DNA of 64,000 nt from Sepiola atlantica (taxonomy: Eukaryota > Mollusca > Cephalopoda > Sepiida > Sepiolidae), in contig OY744525.1 in NCBI GenBank assembly GCA_963556195.1, positions 61,217,272 through 61,281,271 of the forward strand, given 5' to 3'. The first letter of the stretch is position 1. Each line of letters begins with the position of its first letter. Shown here one piece after another: positions 10,560 through 21,180 of the stretch. Under the pieces are notes generated by a model that worked only from the letters and a program-made list of their open reading frames with translations, was not told the DNA's origin and did not search any database. Position numbers and translations under genes: made by a program.

Positions 10560-11660
10560 CGCAGATTAAATGGACACATCTTCCAAATATCTGTTCTTGT
10601 TTTTGTTGTTTTTTCTCTTTTTTTGGTGAGATAGAGAAGAGAATATATTCAAATCTGATCTTGATAATTATAACGAACATTAAAGATATTCATTTAGAAT
10701 GGTAAGCCGTTGTGATAAATAGATATCGTTTTTAATATCGTCTTTCAATATTGATTGCAACATTGATAATCTGGTGTTAATTGTGCTTGGATCAATATTG
10801 GTTTATTGGGCTCAGCTTAGAGAACGCAAGCGAGGAGGAGGGGTCACATTGGACAGGAATAAACACAAATTCCGGAATCTTTTTTTTTTTTTAATTAATC
10901 AGCTTTTTTTTCCTGTTAAATAGGATTTTGCCCCCCCCCCCCTAATTTTGCAATCTCTTAAACAATTATTAAAAGATAATAATCCTTTAAGGTTACCGGA
11001 ATTAGGGATCAATTATTTATTGCTTAAGAAGATCAACGAACAAAAATAAATTTTAAAAAAGATTCGGGATATTTTGATGAGATGAATCATCCGTAGCTTT
11101 TAATAGCTTCGTTTTATTTTTTTTATGTTTTTATTTTTATGTTTTTATTTTATCTGCTGTTTAATTAATCAAGAACATAAAATGTTAGAATTATTCATCA
11201 AACATAAATATGATGACTATGGCACATGATGGCTATTGTTGTCACTGGATGCATTCAGGGCTACAGTGCTCAGCATTGTTGGTAGTTGTTAATATCCCAA
11301 ACAATGGACACGTTAAGCAATGGATATAGGCATTGAGTACGATCAATTCTAAGTCTATATATCTACAAAGCCACCATTCGCCTATGCCTGGTGTATTATA
11401 GCCATATCTGGGCTGGTGCACCAACCACTAGTCCCTCCCTCTTAGACAGTGCAAATAGGTCGTGCACGATCTACCAAGCTCCAGCCCCTGCCGCTGCAAT
11501 GTTGCATCCCTGTGCTTGTTTCACAAGTACTTCCACGGAATGTGATCTGATGAATCTATTGCATTTGTACCCCGCCCCCCCTCCCTTCACTGTAGATGTC
11601 TTCAGATGCTGTAAGATTTTTTACTTCTTTCTTTAGATTGCTTGCCTTTTTGGGAGTTTG
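10560..11660. other. Unrecognised sequence
   Basis: Poly-T and poly-C runs near 10880 and 10930. The stretch 11240-11600 is less AT-rich and has short open frames on both strands (60 and 81 codons) without recognisable motifs. Confidence 0.35.
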
Positions 11661-12050
11661 GGGGAGTGTGGAGTGACACTTTAGTTACCATTACTCTCAG
11701 GTTCACTCTGAGTCGGAGTGGTAGTACCTGTAACGTCTCATCTATGAGTTAAATAGAATTTGTCCAGGATACGACACTAAACTGCTTCAGATACCCTTGG
11801 GCAAGGGCTATCTACCTTACCCCATCCGACCACACCCAAATCCATTTTTCTACCTACACTATTTCCTAACCCTGTCTGCTAATCAAGCGTCACCACGAAC
11901 GTCCTAAGTATGACACAAAACTACATCCAATGGTGAGGCCCCAATTTAAGGAGTATGGAATCTCCCTTTAGTTACCATCATACTAAGGTCCACTCTTACA
12001 CTGAGAGGTAGTACCTGCCGGGTCCCCATATATGGGTTAAGTAGAAACTA
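11660..12050 (-). repeat. Interspersed repeat, two tandem-like copies
   Basis: The block about 11925-12050 matches the reverse complement of 36510-36640. The block about 11665-11790 is a second related copy. Shared words include 'aatggtgaggccccaatt', 'gtttagttaccat' and 'gtggtagtacct'. Another copy is near 54190-54340. Confidence 0.65.
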
Positions 12051-12354
12051 TAGTTTCCAGACTATTTGTTTACTAAACATATGCCGACAAAACAAATTAG
12101 TCTACAGACCAATTGTACGGGTTCAACATGAAATGACCCAACAACATAGAAATCAACAAGCACCCAATGTACTAACAATGTTAGGAAAGGAATAAAACCA
12201 CATTATTTTCCAGCAATGGACAAACGAGTAAATTGTTTTCAGTGTATCGTATAAAATAGATATTGTGTTTCAGTATTTAAAAGGAACCAAAATGGTTTAA
12301 TTGCCATAAAATAGAAAAAAATTTAAAAAAGAACTATTGACCATAAATGTTTTT

Positions 12355-13380
12355 GATTGATTTAATGCGCTTTGAGGTCTGATCTCTTGTACTTTATGTG
12401 TACTTTTAAAACGTTCTTTGTATGCACTTTAGAAATGAAATTATTACCTTTTGCTTTGATAGATTTTAAGATCTGATCTCTTGTACATTATGTGCACTTT
12501 TGAAAACTACTTTGTATGCACTTTAGAAATGAAATTATTACCTTTTGCGTTAACAGATTTTAAGATCTGATTTCTTGTACTTTATGTGTACTTTTGAAAC
12601 GTACTTTGTATGCACTTTAGAAATAAAAGTATTACCTTTTGCGTTAACAGATTTTAAGATTTGATCTCTTGTACTTAAGATACATATCTTGTACTTTTAG
12701 AACTATGTTTACACACTTTTGACCAAAACAATGTTTTGGATTGATTTAATACGTTCTGATCGCTTGTTCTTACTGTCTACTTTAGCAACATACTTTGTGT
12801 ACTTTAGCAATGTAATTTTTACTATGGCAATGTTATTCTCTTTTAGTGAAGTTTTGAGATTTGATCTCTTGTAAGTTAGCAATATAATTTGTGTAATATA
12901 GACGTTTACTTATAACATAGTTTCATATTCCTTCGATGCATTTTCAGATACAACATCTTGAACTTTAGAAATGTACTTTATGTGTACTTTAGCAATGTAT
13001 TTGTTACCAGAGCAATGCTTTTGATTTCTTTCATGCGTTTTGGGGTCTGATCGCTTGTACTTTAGCAATGCACTTATTGTTTGTTTTGTTTTTTTTTGGG
13101 GGGGGGGGCAATGCACTTTTGAGTTTAGCAATGCATTTTTGTAAATTTTGAAGACTGATCTCTTGTATGTTTACTTTTTGCAACGTGCCTGTGTACTTTA
13201 GAAATTTAATTACTACCCTAGCAATGCTTTGGATTGCATTAATAAGTTTTGAGGTCTGATCAAGAGATCAGACCTCAAAACATATTAATACATTTTGTAA
13301 GTTTTACCATAGCAGTATTTTGATTCCTTTAATGCGTTTTTGGGTCTGACTTTTTATCATAGCTATGTTTTTGATTGCTT
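12355..13380. repeat. 94-bp minisatellite, decaying to the right
   Basis: 'ctgatctcttgtactttatgtg' recurs at 12381, 12475, 12569 and 12663, exactly 94 bp apart. Beyond 12720 the unit degenerates but the phrases 'gaggtctgatc' and 'ttgtactttagcaatg' persist to about 13380. Confidence 0.85.
13239..13290. repeat. 24-bp-arm palindrome within the minisatellite
   Basis: ATTAATAAGTTTTGAGGTC and its continuation GATC pair with the downstream inverse with one mismatch in 24, around an AAGA loop. The minisatellite unit is inverted here. Confidence 0.85.
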
Positions 13381-13398
13381 TATTTTATCTCATTTTTC

Positions 13399-13425
13399 AA
13401 TATATATATATATATATATATATAT
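13399..13425. repeat. (TA)n microsatellite
   Basis: Left border of the large fold-back element. Confidence 0.9.
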
Positions 13426-13472
13426 GGGAAAATGAAAAAGGAAAACCAAAAAATGGATGTTTTTTATGTGTG

Positions 13473-13513
13473 CATCAACGTTTCGTCTTTATTTATAAGA
13501 CTTCATCAGGATG
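13473..13513 (-). ncRNA. Hammerhead ribozyme candidate, complete
   Basis: CTGATGA is the complement of 13503-13509. Stem II is GTCTT/AAGAC with an AT-rich loop. GAAA is the complement of 13481-13484, then CGTT. Stem I is CATC/GATG (four pairs). Cleavage is predicted between 13477 and 13476, after a GUU triplet. Stem III is only AC/GT without a loop, so a dimeric fold is likely. Confidence 0.7.
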
Positions 13514-14205
13514 GTAATATAGAGAAAAATGTCATGCAAGTACAGACACATGTAGGGTTGACATATTGGGAAAAAGGAAGAAAATAATGGCCACTACTGG
13601 GTGGAAGTCCGTACTAGGTGAGGAGTGAAAAATGAATGTTTATGAAAATGAGTGGGGAAGAAGTGGAAAGATGGTGGTGAGCAAGGACTACTGTGGCTGG
13701 TAGTAAGAGAAAGAGGTGGGGGATGAGCAGGAATAATGTGGATGGCAGAGAGGGAGTGGAGGAGAGGGAGGAAGGAGGTATTTGAACAGATGGCTGCGGT
13801 CAAGACTGAAGGGGAAAAAGTAAGTTGAAATGTTTGTGTGTGGGGGGGTATGCAGAGAAAAGGAGGGTGGGTAGAGAAGGAGGAGGGGCTGTGATTTTGG
13901 TGGATGGGCGAAAGTTACCTTCACTCTTCCATACCCCCCTTCTTAAATCCCCTCATTTTCTCAAAACCCTCTCTAAGACCATAACTTTCGCCCATCCACC
14001 AAAATCTTTCTCTTACTACCAGCCACAGTAGTCCTTGCTTACCCCCATCTTTCCACTTCTTCCCCACTCATTTTCATAAAAATTCATTTTTCACTCCTCA
14101 CCTAGTACGGACTTCCACCCAGTAGTGGCCATTATTTTTTTCCTTTTTCCAAATATGTCAACCCTACATGTGTCTGTACTTGCATGACATTTTTCTCTAT
14201 ATTAC

Positions 14206-14246
14206 CATCCTGATGAAATCTTATAAATAAAGACGAAACGTTGATG
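14206..14246 (+). ncRNA. Hammerhead ribozyme candidate
   Basis: Inverted partner of the 13.5 kb copy. CTGATGA at 14210-14216, stem II TCTT/AAGA (outer pair lost by one G-to-A change), GAAA at 14235-14238, stem I CATC/GATG. Cleavage is predicted after 14242. Confidence 0.62.
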
Positions 14247-14329
14247 CACACATAAAAAAACATCCATGTTTTGGTTTTCCTTTTTCATTTTCCCATCACG
14301 TCGGATTACATTCATCCTTCTCTTCCCAT

Positions 14330-14354
14330 ATATATATATATATATATATATATT
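14330..14354. repeat. (TA)n microsatellite
   Basis: Right border of the fold-back, followed by a short (TC)n run. Confidence 0.9.
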
Positions 14355-14359
14355 CTCTC

Positions 14360-15060
14360 TCTCTCAAAAACAAAAATATCTCAGTGAAGAATATGTTTTA
14401 AAAAGGTCTAAACATTTAAATAATTATTCATTTTGGCGTTTCCAAGATGTAAAATAATTTTTAAAAAAAGGATTTTTTTCCATTCGTTGAAGCTACTTGC
14501 CGTTTTACAGAAATGCAGCATCAACAACTTATATATATTTTTTAAAACACTTCCGTGCTAACAGTTACATTCTTTATTTAATTACCTTTGTTTTAATATG
14601 TTAATTGTTAACTGTTCGCTAATTTGCATCTTTTTACATGTATTTTACAAAAAAAAAGTTAGCATTGCCAAGTAAACCAGGATTAAGTAATAAAATAAAT
14701 TACAATAAATAAATTAAAATAATTGTAGAATAAAAAAAACAATGTCCAATTTTTTAAATAATAAAATTTAAAAAAAATTGCCTATATGATCAAATAGAAA
14801 AATAAATAAAATGAAAATAAGTAAACAAATAAAAATAATTGTAAATAAAAAAAAAAAATTGCACAAATTCTTGACAACCAATGTAGAATATTTTATATAA
14901 ATAGAGATTTTGTCCGTTCGTCAGTCACAATTTTCCGTCAGTCACAATTTTTTTAAACATGATAAATACATTGCGGACTTTGTCACATTTTGAAATATCA
15001 GAGTTCTTCACTACTTTTAGAAATTGAAAATATTGCATCAATAGTAAATAAAAAATTCCG
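14360..15060. other. Very AT-rich intergenic sequence
   Basis: Many A-runs and AAATAAA words. No frame or RNA was recognised. Confidence 0.5.
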
Positions 15061-15080
15061 AACAAATAAATCGGATGCCA

Positions 15081-15149
15081 TGACCGGAAATCGAAACCGT
15101 AAGCTCAAGATCTTCAATCTGAGGTTCTACCAACTGACCTATTTGGACT
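15081..15149 (-). pseudogene. tRNA-Phe-like sequence, degenerate
   Basis: Read on the minus strand: an A-box-like TAGGTCAGTTGGTAGAAC, an anticodon loop TTGAAGA (anticodon GAA, Phe) and a B-box-like GGTTTCGATTTCC. The anticodon stem has an extra base and the acceptor ends do not pair well. It is probably the head of a tRNA-derived SINE or a tRNA pseudogene. Confidence 0.5.
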
Positions 15150-15589
15150 TTCTTATAAATAGAGCTTAAAATATTTCCTTAACAAAATAAGTATAGCTTT
15201 GGAGTGACGTCATATATTTTTGATTTACGTCATGTTTCCAAAAATTGATTTCAAACATTAGCAATAAAAAATAAATAAATAAATCGGTAAATATTATCAA
15301 TAGCGTTGGATATTATTTGAATAGTTCAAAACAATTTATTTTGCTTTAACAACGTGTTGACGTTAAAAACAATTTTTAATATTTAATGTAACCTCCCTTT
15401 GTCTATTAGAAATAAAATCTAAACAATAACAGGGAAATAACCCAACAAAAATGCGATAAAATAAACCACATGTAATTAATTAAAAATGCTAACGTAAAAA
15501 TAGCCTTTAACAGAAAATAGCAAATAGAGTGATATTTTAAAGAATGAACGGGTTACATAATGAACCTCTTTACTATAGAAATTTCTATT

Positions 15590-15664
15590 TGATATTGAGC
15601 ACTTTTTTATAAACCCGGTTGAAATTCTTTGGATTACTACCCTGTGGATGTTTTACCTGGATTA

Positions 15665-15709
<45 letters not shown>
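15590..15709 (+). repeat. Interspersed repeat with (TA)n tail, copy 2
   Basis: Matches 2945-3036 and the reverse complement of 44555-44640. The tail is a long TA run at 15670-15709. Confidence 0.75.
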
Positions 15710-15713
<4 letters not shown>

Positions 15714-15892
15714 ATGATTGGTGGTGTATGAAGCATTAAAAACGATGTTGTTTTTTTTTTATTGTTTTTATTTTGATATTTCGACCAGTCCTCTGATCTT
15801 TGTCAAAAAATGATCTGGTCGAAATATAAAAATAAAAACAATTAAAAAACACAACATCGTTTTTAATCCTTCATACACCACCAATCATCTAT
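15710..15892. repeat. Fold-back element between (TA)n tracts
   Basis: About 80-bp arms ('tagatgattggtggtgtatgaag...' and its inverse) around a short loop near 15800. A ribozyme-like GGTCGAAAT phrase is present but no CTGANGA core remains. Confidence 0.8.
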
Positions 15893-16065
15893 GAAATATA
15901 TATATATATATATATTACAGAAGATCAAAACAATATAAGTACCGTCGGTTTCAAATCAAAGGGAAACAGAGGTTGAGGAAAGTCCAAAAAATACGTTCAC
16001 ACGCAGTTCCCCCTTGTGGGATTTGAAACCGACGGTATCTATCTTGTTTTGATCTTCTGTAATAC
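15893..16065. repeat. (TA)n and a second fold-back element
   Basis: Arms at about 15916-15959 and 16020-16063 ('ttacagaagatcaaaac...ccgtcggtttcaaatc' and inverse). The loop is about 60 bp. Confidence 0.8.
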
Positions 16066-16155
16066 ATATATAAATAAATATTACGCTCTTATTTTTGTAC
16101 TTTTCTTAATGATCGAGCACTCTGTAAGATCAGTGGGAGAAGACCCCAGCAAAGA

Positions 16156-16157
<2 letters not shown>

Positions 16158-16200
<43 letters not shown>
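16158..16200. repeat. (TA)n microsatellite
   Basis: Pure TA run. Confidence 0.95.
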
Positions 16201-16202
<2 letters not shown>

Positions 16203-16422
16203 TAGAAGAATGAAAAGGAATTAGAAAAGCAAAAGGCAGATCTTTTTTTCAATTCAGTTGCTCAAAGCAAGGTATATTCCGCAAAAAGGCAATTTATTCA
16301 ATTAATTTTTTCCTTAAGCCAGGCTTTTCAAAGATCAAAATCTCTAATACTCTATCCTGTATATTGAGCTATATACTTTTCACAATAGGTTTTACCTTTC
16401 CTAAAAGTTCGCTTTTAGTTCT

Positions 16423-16425
<3 letters not shown>
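16201..16425 (+). repeat. Interspersed repeat beginning 'gaagaatgaaaaggaattag'
   Basis: The first 100 bp match 28385-28500 ('agcaaggtatattccgcaaaaaggcaatttattcaa'). Both copies begin directly after (TA)n. Confidence 0.65.
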
Positions 16426-16456
<31 letters not shown>

Positions 16457-16460
<4 letters not shown>

Positions 16461-16620
16461 ACGGATTTTAAAAGTTGCACCTTAATAGCATTTAAGCTGA
16501 CAAATCAAACTTTGATTCTGACTAGTCAATTTTCATTTGTTATTGTTGCACCATGTTATTGGGAATAAACTAATGTACTTTGCTACAATTTATTTTTTAA
16601 AAATCTAGTTTTCTAATATA
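16457..16620 (+). repeat. Interspersed repeat, copy 2 of 3
   Basis: Same family as 8962-9150 and 21540-21715. Starts at the end of a (TA)n run (16426-16456). Confidence 0.65.
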
Positions 16621-16847
16621 GTGACATTCTTAAATAAACACTGAAAAAAATTAGCTATGGGGAACAAATCGTAATGTTTTTTGTAAGGGTTAGCGTTCCT
16701 TATTTACTTTTCTGGTATAGATACTGAAACTAACAAAAAGGCATGGTTATAGAACATAAACTATTTAAAAACAAATTTGAACCTAGTAGATCCATATATA
16801 TATATATATATATATAATATTTATAAATAAATATTAATTATTTATTA

Positions 16848-16892
16848 CCTACAGACATCGATGTTTCATGCTAACACAATCTTCAGTGCAGG
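16848..16892 (-). ncRNA. Hammerhead ribozyme candidate, complete
   Basis: Stem I CCTGCA pairs with TGTAGG (six pairs, one G-U). CTGAAGA is the complement of 16880-16886. Stem II is a small hairpin (TGT/GCA). GAAA is the complement of 16864-16867. Stem III is the palindrome ACATCGATGT, then C. Predicted cleavage lies between 16854 and 16853. The zero-loop stem III suggests either a 4-base loop or action as a dimer, as proposed for Penelope hammerheads. Confidence 0.78.
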
Positions 16893-16912
16893 AAGTTAAT
16901 TCTCAACGGTCG

Positions 16913-16987
16913 GCGGGCTCGAACTCCGATCACAAATCGCCACTGATTCGTAGTCAAGAGCGTTAACCCATCGGCCATAGGGAATTA
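16913..16987 (-). pseudogene. tRNA-Arg(ACG)-like region (internal pol III promoter)
   Basis: On the minus strand, GATGGGTTAACGCTCTTGAC resembles the D-arm and A box of tRNA-Arg. The anticodon loop is CTACGAA (anticodon ACG) with stem TTGA/TCAG, and the B box is GAGTTCGAGCCC. An insertion in the variable region and poor acceptor pairing rule out a functional tRNA. It lies about 30 nt upstream of the hammerhead, so it may be the promoter of the element. Confidence 0.65.
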
Positions 16988-17193
16988 GCTAATAATTAAG
17001 GAGTAATTAAACTTTGTAAATAGCGAGTCGGCGGCTGATTTACACGAGCAGTTGAAAGTGATCAACAAACTGTGTTTGGATCTTGCATGAAGCTATTTGT
17101 ACTGCTTGTTATTAAACTCACTCAGAGTGCCCGGCTTTTAGTGAAGGGGGCCTTATAATAATATTTATAAATAAATATTAATTATTTATTACC

Positions 17194-17196
<3 letters not shown>

Positions 17197-17252
<56 letters not shown>
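17197..17252. repeat. (TA)n microsatellite
   Basis: Pure TA run abutting the retrozyme 5' end. Confidence 0.95.
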
Positions 17253-17259
<7 letters not shown>

Positions 17260-18690
17260 AGCAAACATTGTTAAAACTAACAGAATTCTCCTGCTTAATT
17301 ATACCTTTTTTATTTTTTACATTTTTCTAATGATCTATTTTGTGTTAAAATCAAAAAGAATAATGTACGTTCCATATGTATCACGAACGTTTTCAATTCT
17401 TCGTCGAATCATCATAAAGTGAAAAAGCAAATAAACAAAAAAGCTGGAGAAAGAAGAGAATTTCAAAAGGTAGCTGAGCAACGGGCACATGAATCTGTTA
17501 GACACCACGAGAACGTTTTCACACTGTCCCAGGAAAGACGTTAACAATTTAAACTCCGCGGCACCAGAATTAGCGCAACAGTATAAAATTGTATTACGTT
17601 AAGCATTTATCAACCTTTTCGTAGGTAACTGTGAAACATAATATCCAGTAAAAATAATTAATTGGACAACTGACTGAGGAAATTAGGGGGTTCTAACCTT
17701 GTTAGTTCGTAAATGAATTAAACAGACCCCCCCCCCCAAGATTTCAACGGCTTGCCGATTTCATAGTCTCTAGCCTACCCTTATTTCCCCACCACACTCA
17801 CTCCCAAAACATTAAAATCACACGCTAAGTTAATGCCTTTTGGAGATTATATAAAATAAATTTCCGTGGCCACAATGCGTTCGGCATTTTCACAGCAGGT
17901 GCATAGATATCTCTTTATATCGCGATGCGTATTATTATGGCTCTTCAAAATTACACCTACAAAAATCGCTTACGACAGAGAGAGAGAGAGAGCCATATTC
18001 CACTTACATTTATCCCATGCTCATAACATAAAGGATTTTCCGTTAAACACTCTCCAAAGATCCTGTTATGTATCTCTGCTTGCTTATAAACACTTGCCAG
18101 TGCCACCCGCCCTCCACCGCAGTGGCAGCGAGAGACAGAAACCACACAGATGTGAAATTGATAGCGGCCCTAAGCCAAAAAACGGTATTAAAACGCTTCT
18201 TTACGAGACTCCAACAATATTTGGCAGCGCGTCTCTGCAACGGAGAGGCATGCTAAAGCAATTTCTATCCACTGAACGCTGTATTAAGATGGAACATAAA
18301 TTTTCCTTCATGGTTCCCTGGTGTTAAAAAGCTATGCGCTTCTTCAGACGCAGGCGGCGTGGACAGAGTGGTAGGCCCCCAGGGCATAAGAGTGATCAAC
18401 GCATCAGCAAGTTCCCAGAAGAATGGGATTTACAAACCTGGAAATATCCGATTGTTATTATTTTTATTCAGACTAGTTCACCCCCTCATTTTTTGGATGC
18501 AAGCCAACATGTTTGTTTATATAGTCACACTTACATTAAAAACTAGCAGCGCTATCCGGCGTCACCCAGTGCCCTAATTTCCGTAAATTATGCCGATTAG
18601 AGAAAAAAGTAAAAGTAAACAATTTGCTTAATATTTTAATTTAAAAAGTTTTAATTCATTTTGAGACAAAATCAGAGTCGAAATACTTAT
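17253..18690. other. Apparently non-repetitive stretch with small open frames
   Basis: This is one of the few regions without TA tracts and with moderate base composition. The longest frame is 17866-18327 (+, 153 codons). It includes a (GA)n-encoded RERERA run and no domain I know. Overlapping frames on both strands (17957-18145, 18043-18240, 18068-18256) argue against coding. A run of C lies near 17730. Confidence 0.3.
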
Positions 18691-18695
18691 GCCTT

Positions 18696-18765
18696 GGGTG
18701 AGGTTCGAACTCACGACCTCTGTCTTTACATACTGCACGCTAATCAATTGAACCCCCCTCCCCGA
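18696..18765 (-). pseudogene. tRNA-like sequence with intact T arm
   Basis: On the minus strand the T arm GTGAG-TTCGAAC-CTCAC is perfect and a D-arm-like TTCAATTGATTAGCG lies upstream. The anticodon arm is unclear and no acceptor stem forms. It is probably a tRNA-derived SINE head; no hammerhead was found beside it. Confidence 0.5.
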
Positions 18766-19309
18766 GGAATTTACAAAATGGTGATGCTATTAAATAGATA
18801 ACTATCTTTTCCTCCACTCCTTATTCTCTTTCCACCCTCTCACTTCAAGTTAATGTAGGTCAAATGCTTATCAAAAAGGAAGAGAAGGGAGAGAAATAGT
18901 CAATAAAATGGTGAATATTGAAAAGAATGTGTCTTATTAAATATTTTTCTTGGGGTTCATGACAACAGTGGGAGTAGATATGAATAAGGGAGTGAAAATT
19001 CCTTCGTCTTCATCTATATATGACTAATAAGAAAATAAAATATAGATCAGGATTAAATATCAAAATCGATAAAATCAATGGAAAATAAAAATATTGTTTT
19101 TAACAACACAGGCCAATATTTGGCTTAAATGACTGACAAAAAATCTATTTACTTTATATATAAGATAAAACTGCAATAATTAGGAAAAAAATTAAAATTG
19201 AAAAAAAAAAGGTGAAGGAACACCATTGTAATTTAAAACTGGAACATAGATAAAATGTTTTAGTTGGTATTTACATTGTTTACATGTTCCGGACTGTTTT
19301 CCTTGTTCG

Positions 19310-19380
19310 GTTGCCGCCATTTACACAATGTGTCGGTCGTCAAACTCTACAGCCTTCTTCAGATACCTTTTGTTATAACG
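19310..19380 (-). repeat. Degenerate hammerhead remnant
   Basis: Minus strand reads CTGAAGAAGGC...GACGACC then GACAC where GAAAC is required. The A-to-C change in the invariant GAAA would abolish activity. Confidence 0.4.
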
Positions 19381-19660
19381 GTACGATTTTGAGTTTATTT
19401 ATTTATTACGTCTCTTTGAGCATCTTTCAACTTAAAAAAACAAGGGAATATCAACATATGTAGTAATATTATTTAACACATATCTGTAGACGAACAGAGA
19501 GAGAGGGGGGGAGATATAGCGAGGAGAAAGGGACTCATTTTGAATGCTCATTTTTATTAATATCTAATTGCAACTCGCATTTTCTTGATTCAAACTTTAA
19601 ACAATCTAGCCCGAGCTCAATGGGTGACCCAACGCGTAACATTTTATTCTAGTGTGTGTG

Positions 19661-19690
19661 TATATATATATATAGAGAGAGAGAGAGAAA
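19661..19690. repeat. (GT)n, (TA)n, (GA)n compound microsatellite
   Basis: Short compound simple repeat. Confidence 0.85.
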
Positions 19691-19805
19691 ATGTGATACT
19701 TAGAAGGCAATACAATGCAGATGTGGTACGGATAGACACAAGTTGGAGCAAATAAGACATAATGATGGAACAGGTTAAATAGTTTCACCCTTAATACAAT
19801 GTGGG

Positions 19806-19833
<28 letters not shown>

Positions 19834-19836
<3 letters not shown>

Positions 19837-20211
19837 TAGTCGTCCAAGGCTATAGCAATGCGATGTGGTTGCCGTGAGATGGAAAAGTGAAAAGAAATAA
19901 ACGCAGGGAGAGAGTGAAACTCAAAACGATTTATTAATAATTTCACGAAAACTGATTAAATACCAAATAGTATTTTTTTTTTTTTTGGTAAGTAACAGAT
20001 CGGCAAAGGGTAATCTTAAATTTTCGAAAGAACAACTTTCATTATCAGAAGACAACAATAGAAGACCGAGAGGGTCGGAAAAACGTGAAAAAACCGGTGT
20101 CAGATCATCGTATTACGTTTTGAGTTTCACTCTCTCCCTGCGTTTATTTCTTTTCACTTTTCCATCTCACGGCAACCACATCGCATTGCTATAGCCTTGG
20201 ACGACTAATTT
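19834..20211. mobile_element. Fold-back element with near-perfect 95-bp arms
   Basis: 19834-19928 is the almost exact reverse complement of 20116-20211 ('aaattagtcgtccaaggctatagcaatgcg...'). The left border is (TA)n at 19806-19832. The 185-bp centre contains AGAAGAC and GTCGGAAAAACG phrases that may be a decayed ribozyme, but no core. Confidence 0.85.
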
Positions 20212-20448
20212 ACACTTACATTTACCAGCAATGCTTCAAGCAAACTACAATCTCCTTTTATATATATATATATTTATTATTTTTTTTTACAAACACACAT
20301 ATATCTGTCTATCTACACAATGTTACAATGTTATGTAATACCTGTATCAAAATGGTCTGGTGTAGACTCTGTATGATATTATAATATTTTGGGAGCTCTT
20401 CACTTCTTCAGAACCGTGCTCAACTCAAGTTCAAACGTGCATATGAAG

Positions 20449-20449
<1 letters not shown>

Positions 20450-20512
<63 letters not shown>
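20450..20512. repeat. (TA)n followed by (TG)n
   Basis: Compound microsatellite. Confidence 0.95.
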
Positions 20513-20514
<2 letters not shown>

Positions 20515-20519
20515 CTTTA

Positions 20520-21180
20520 CATTAATTTAGTTCAGCAGAGTCCTATTTCCCTTAATCTGCACAGTAATAACATTTATTGATTCCAGGTTTGTACAATAAC
20601 GCATAGAAATCAAGAAACATTGAATGTTTCAATTATGTTCATTTTTGTTCCCAAACACACCAATCTCTTCATTCAACTTCGGTCTTCTTAATTCCAAATC
20701 ATTTTGAACCAAAATCCAATGCGGCGGAATTACGGACGCTAAGCTTCTAATAACGCACATTAATTCATTCCCTCTACATGCATCTATGGAAGCAGGCATC
20801 CAACATAATTGAGCTTCTCTCTTTTATTCTGATAGAACCAACGTCTTTGGAAAACAAGGTAATTTTACATATGTTTTTGCTTACATAACTTGAGTAAGGA
20901 GACTATTTTGGGTCTTCTTTCATGATATGCTTATGAAAAAGTATAGGTAATTATAGGAAAATATAGGCAAACGAAATAAGTTTTCTTTTGTTTGTTTAAA
21001 TTGTATCTCATAATAATCCTGGGCCAGTGTCATAGCTCAGTTTAAGACAATGGAGCAAGAATAGCAAAAGCAGCCCCTCCCGCTCTCGCAAGAATAGCTA
21101 AAAAATAGCCATAGAAATAATCGAGCGTTCTAGGCAGTCTATAATACGAATGTAAACATATATAAGCATTATAAGTTCCC
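20520..21180. other. Intergenic sequence, nothing recognised
   Basis: No gene or repeat family recognised. Confidence 0.4.

Larger units (their letters stand above)
13426..14300. mobile_element. Large fold-back element with a hammerhead in each arm
   Basis: About 285 bp (13426-13712) is inverted at about 13990-14300, with a diverged centre. The outer borders are (TA)n tracts at 13399-13425 and 14330-14354. Each arm carries a hammerhead core pointing outwards. Short open frames inside are repeat shadows. It resembles a Penelope-like pseudo-LTR pair without the coding region. Confidence 0.75.
16816..17197 (-). mobile_element. tRNA-headed hammerhead retrozyme, 344-nt unit, cleavage-defined 5' end
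   Basis: Minus-strand element of 382 nt lying between (TA)n tracts. A 38-bp direct repeat (16816-16853 and 17160-17197) sets a 344-nt unit. The 3' repeat copy begins exactly at the predicted hammerhead cut (16854/16853). The 5' copy begins at the equivalent base 17197, where (TA)n starts. The order is 5' repeat, spacer, tRNA-Arg-like region, hammerhead, 3' repeat. This is expected if a self-cleaved multimeric or circular RNA was reverse transcribed. No protein is encoded; mobilisation by a Penelope-like element is inferred. Confidence 0.82.

Noticed and set aside
15780..15845. Hammerhead ribozyme at the fold-back centre
   Set aside because: GGTCGAAAT is present, but the expected CTGANGA reads CTGATCT or CAGAGGA, so the core is not satisfied on either strand.
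17370..17410. Hammerhead-like phrase CGACGAAGAATTGAAAACGTT
   Set aside because: The first box lacks CTGA and no stem II forms between the boxes.
17866..18327. A 153-codon frame as a host gene
   Set aside because: It contains a (GA)n-coded RERERA stretch, has overlapping frames on the other strand and shows no known domain, so I keep it only as an uncertain frame.
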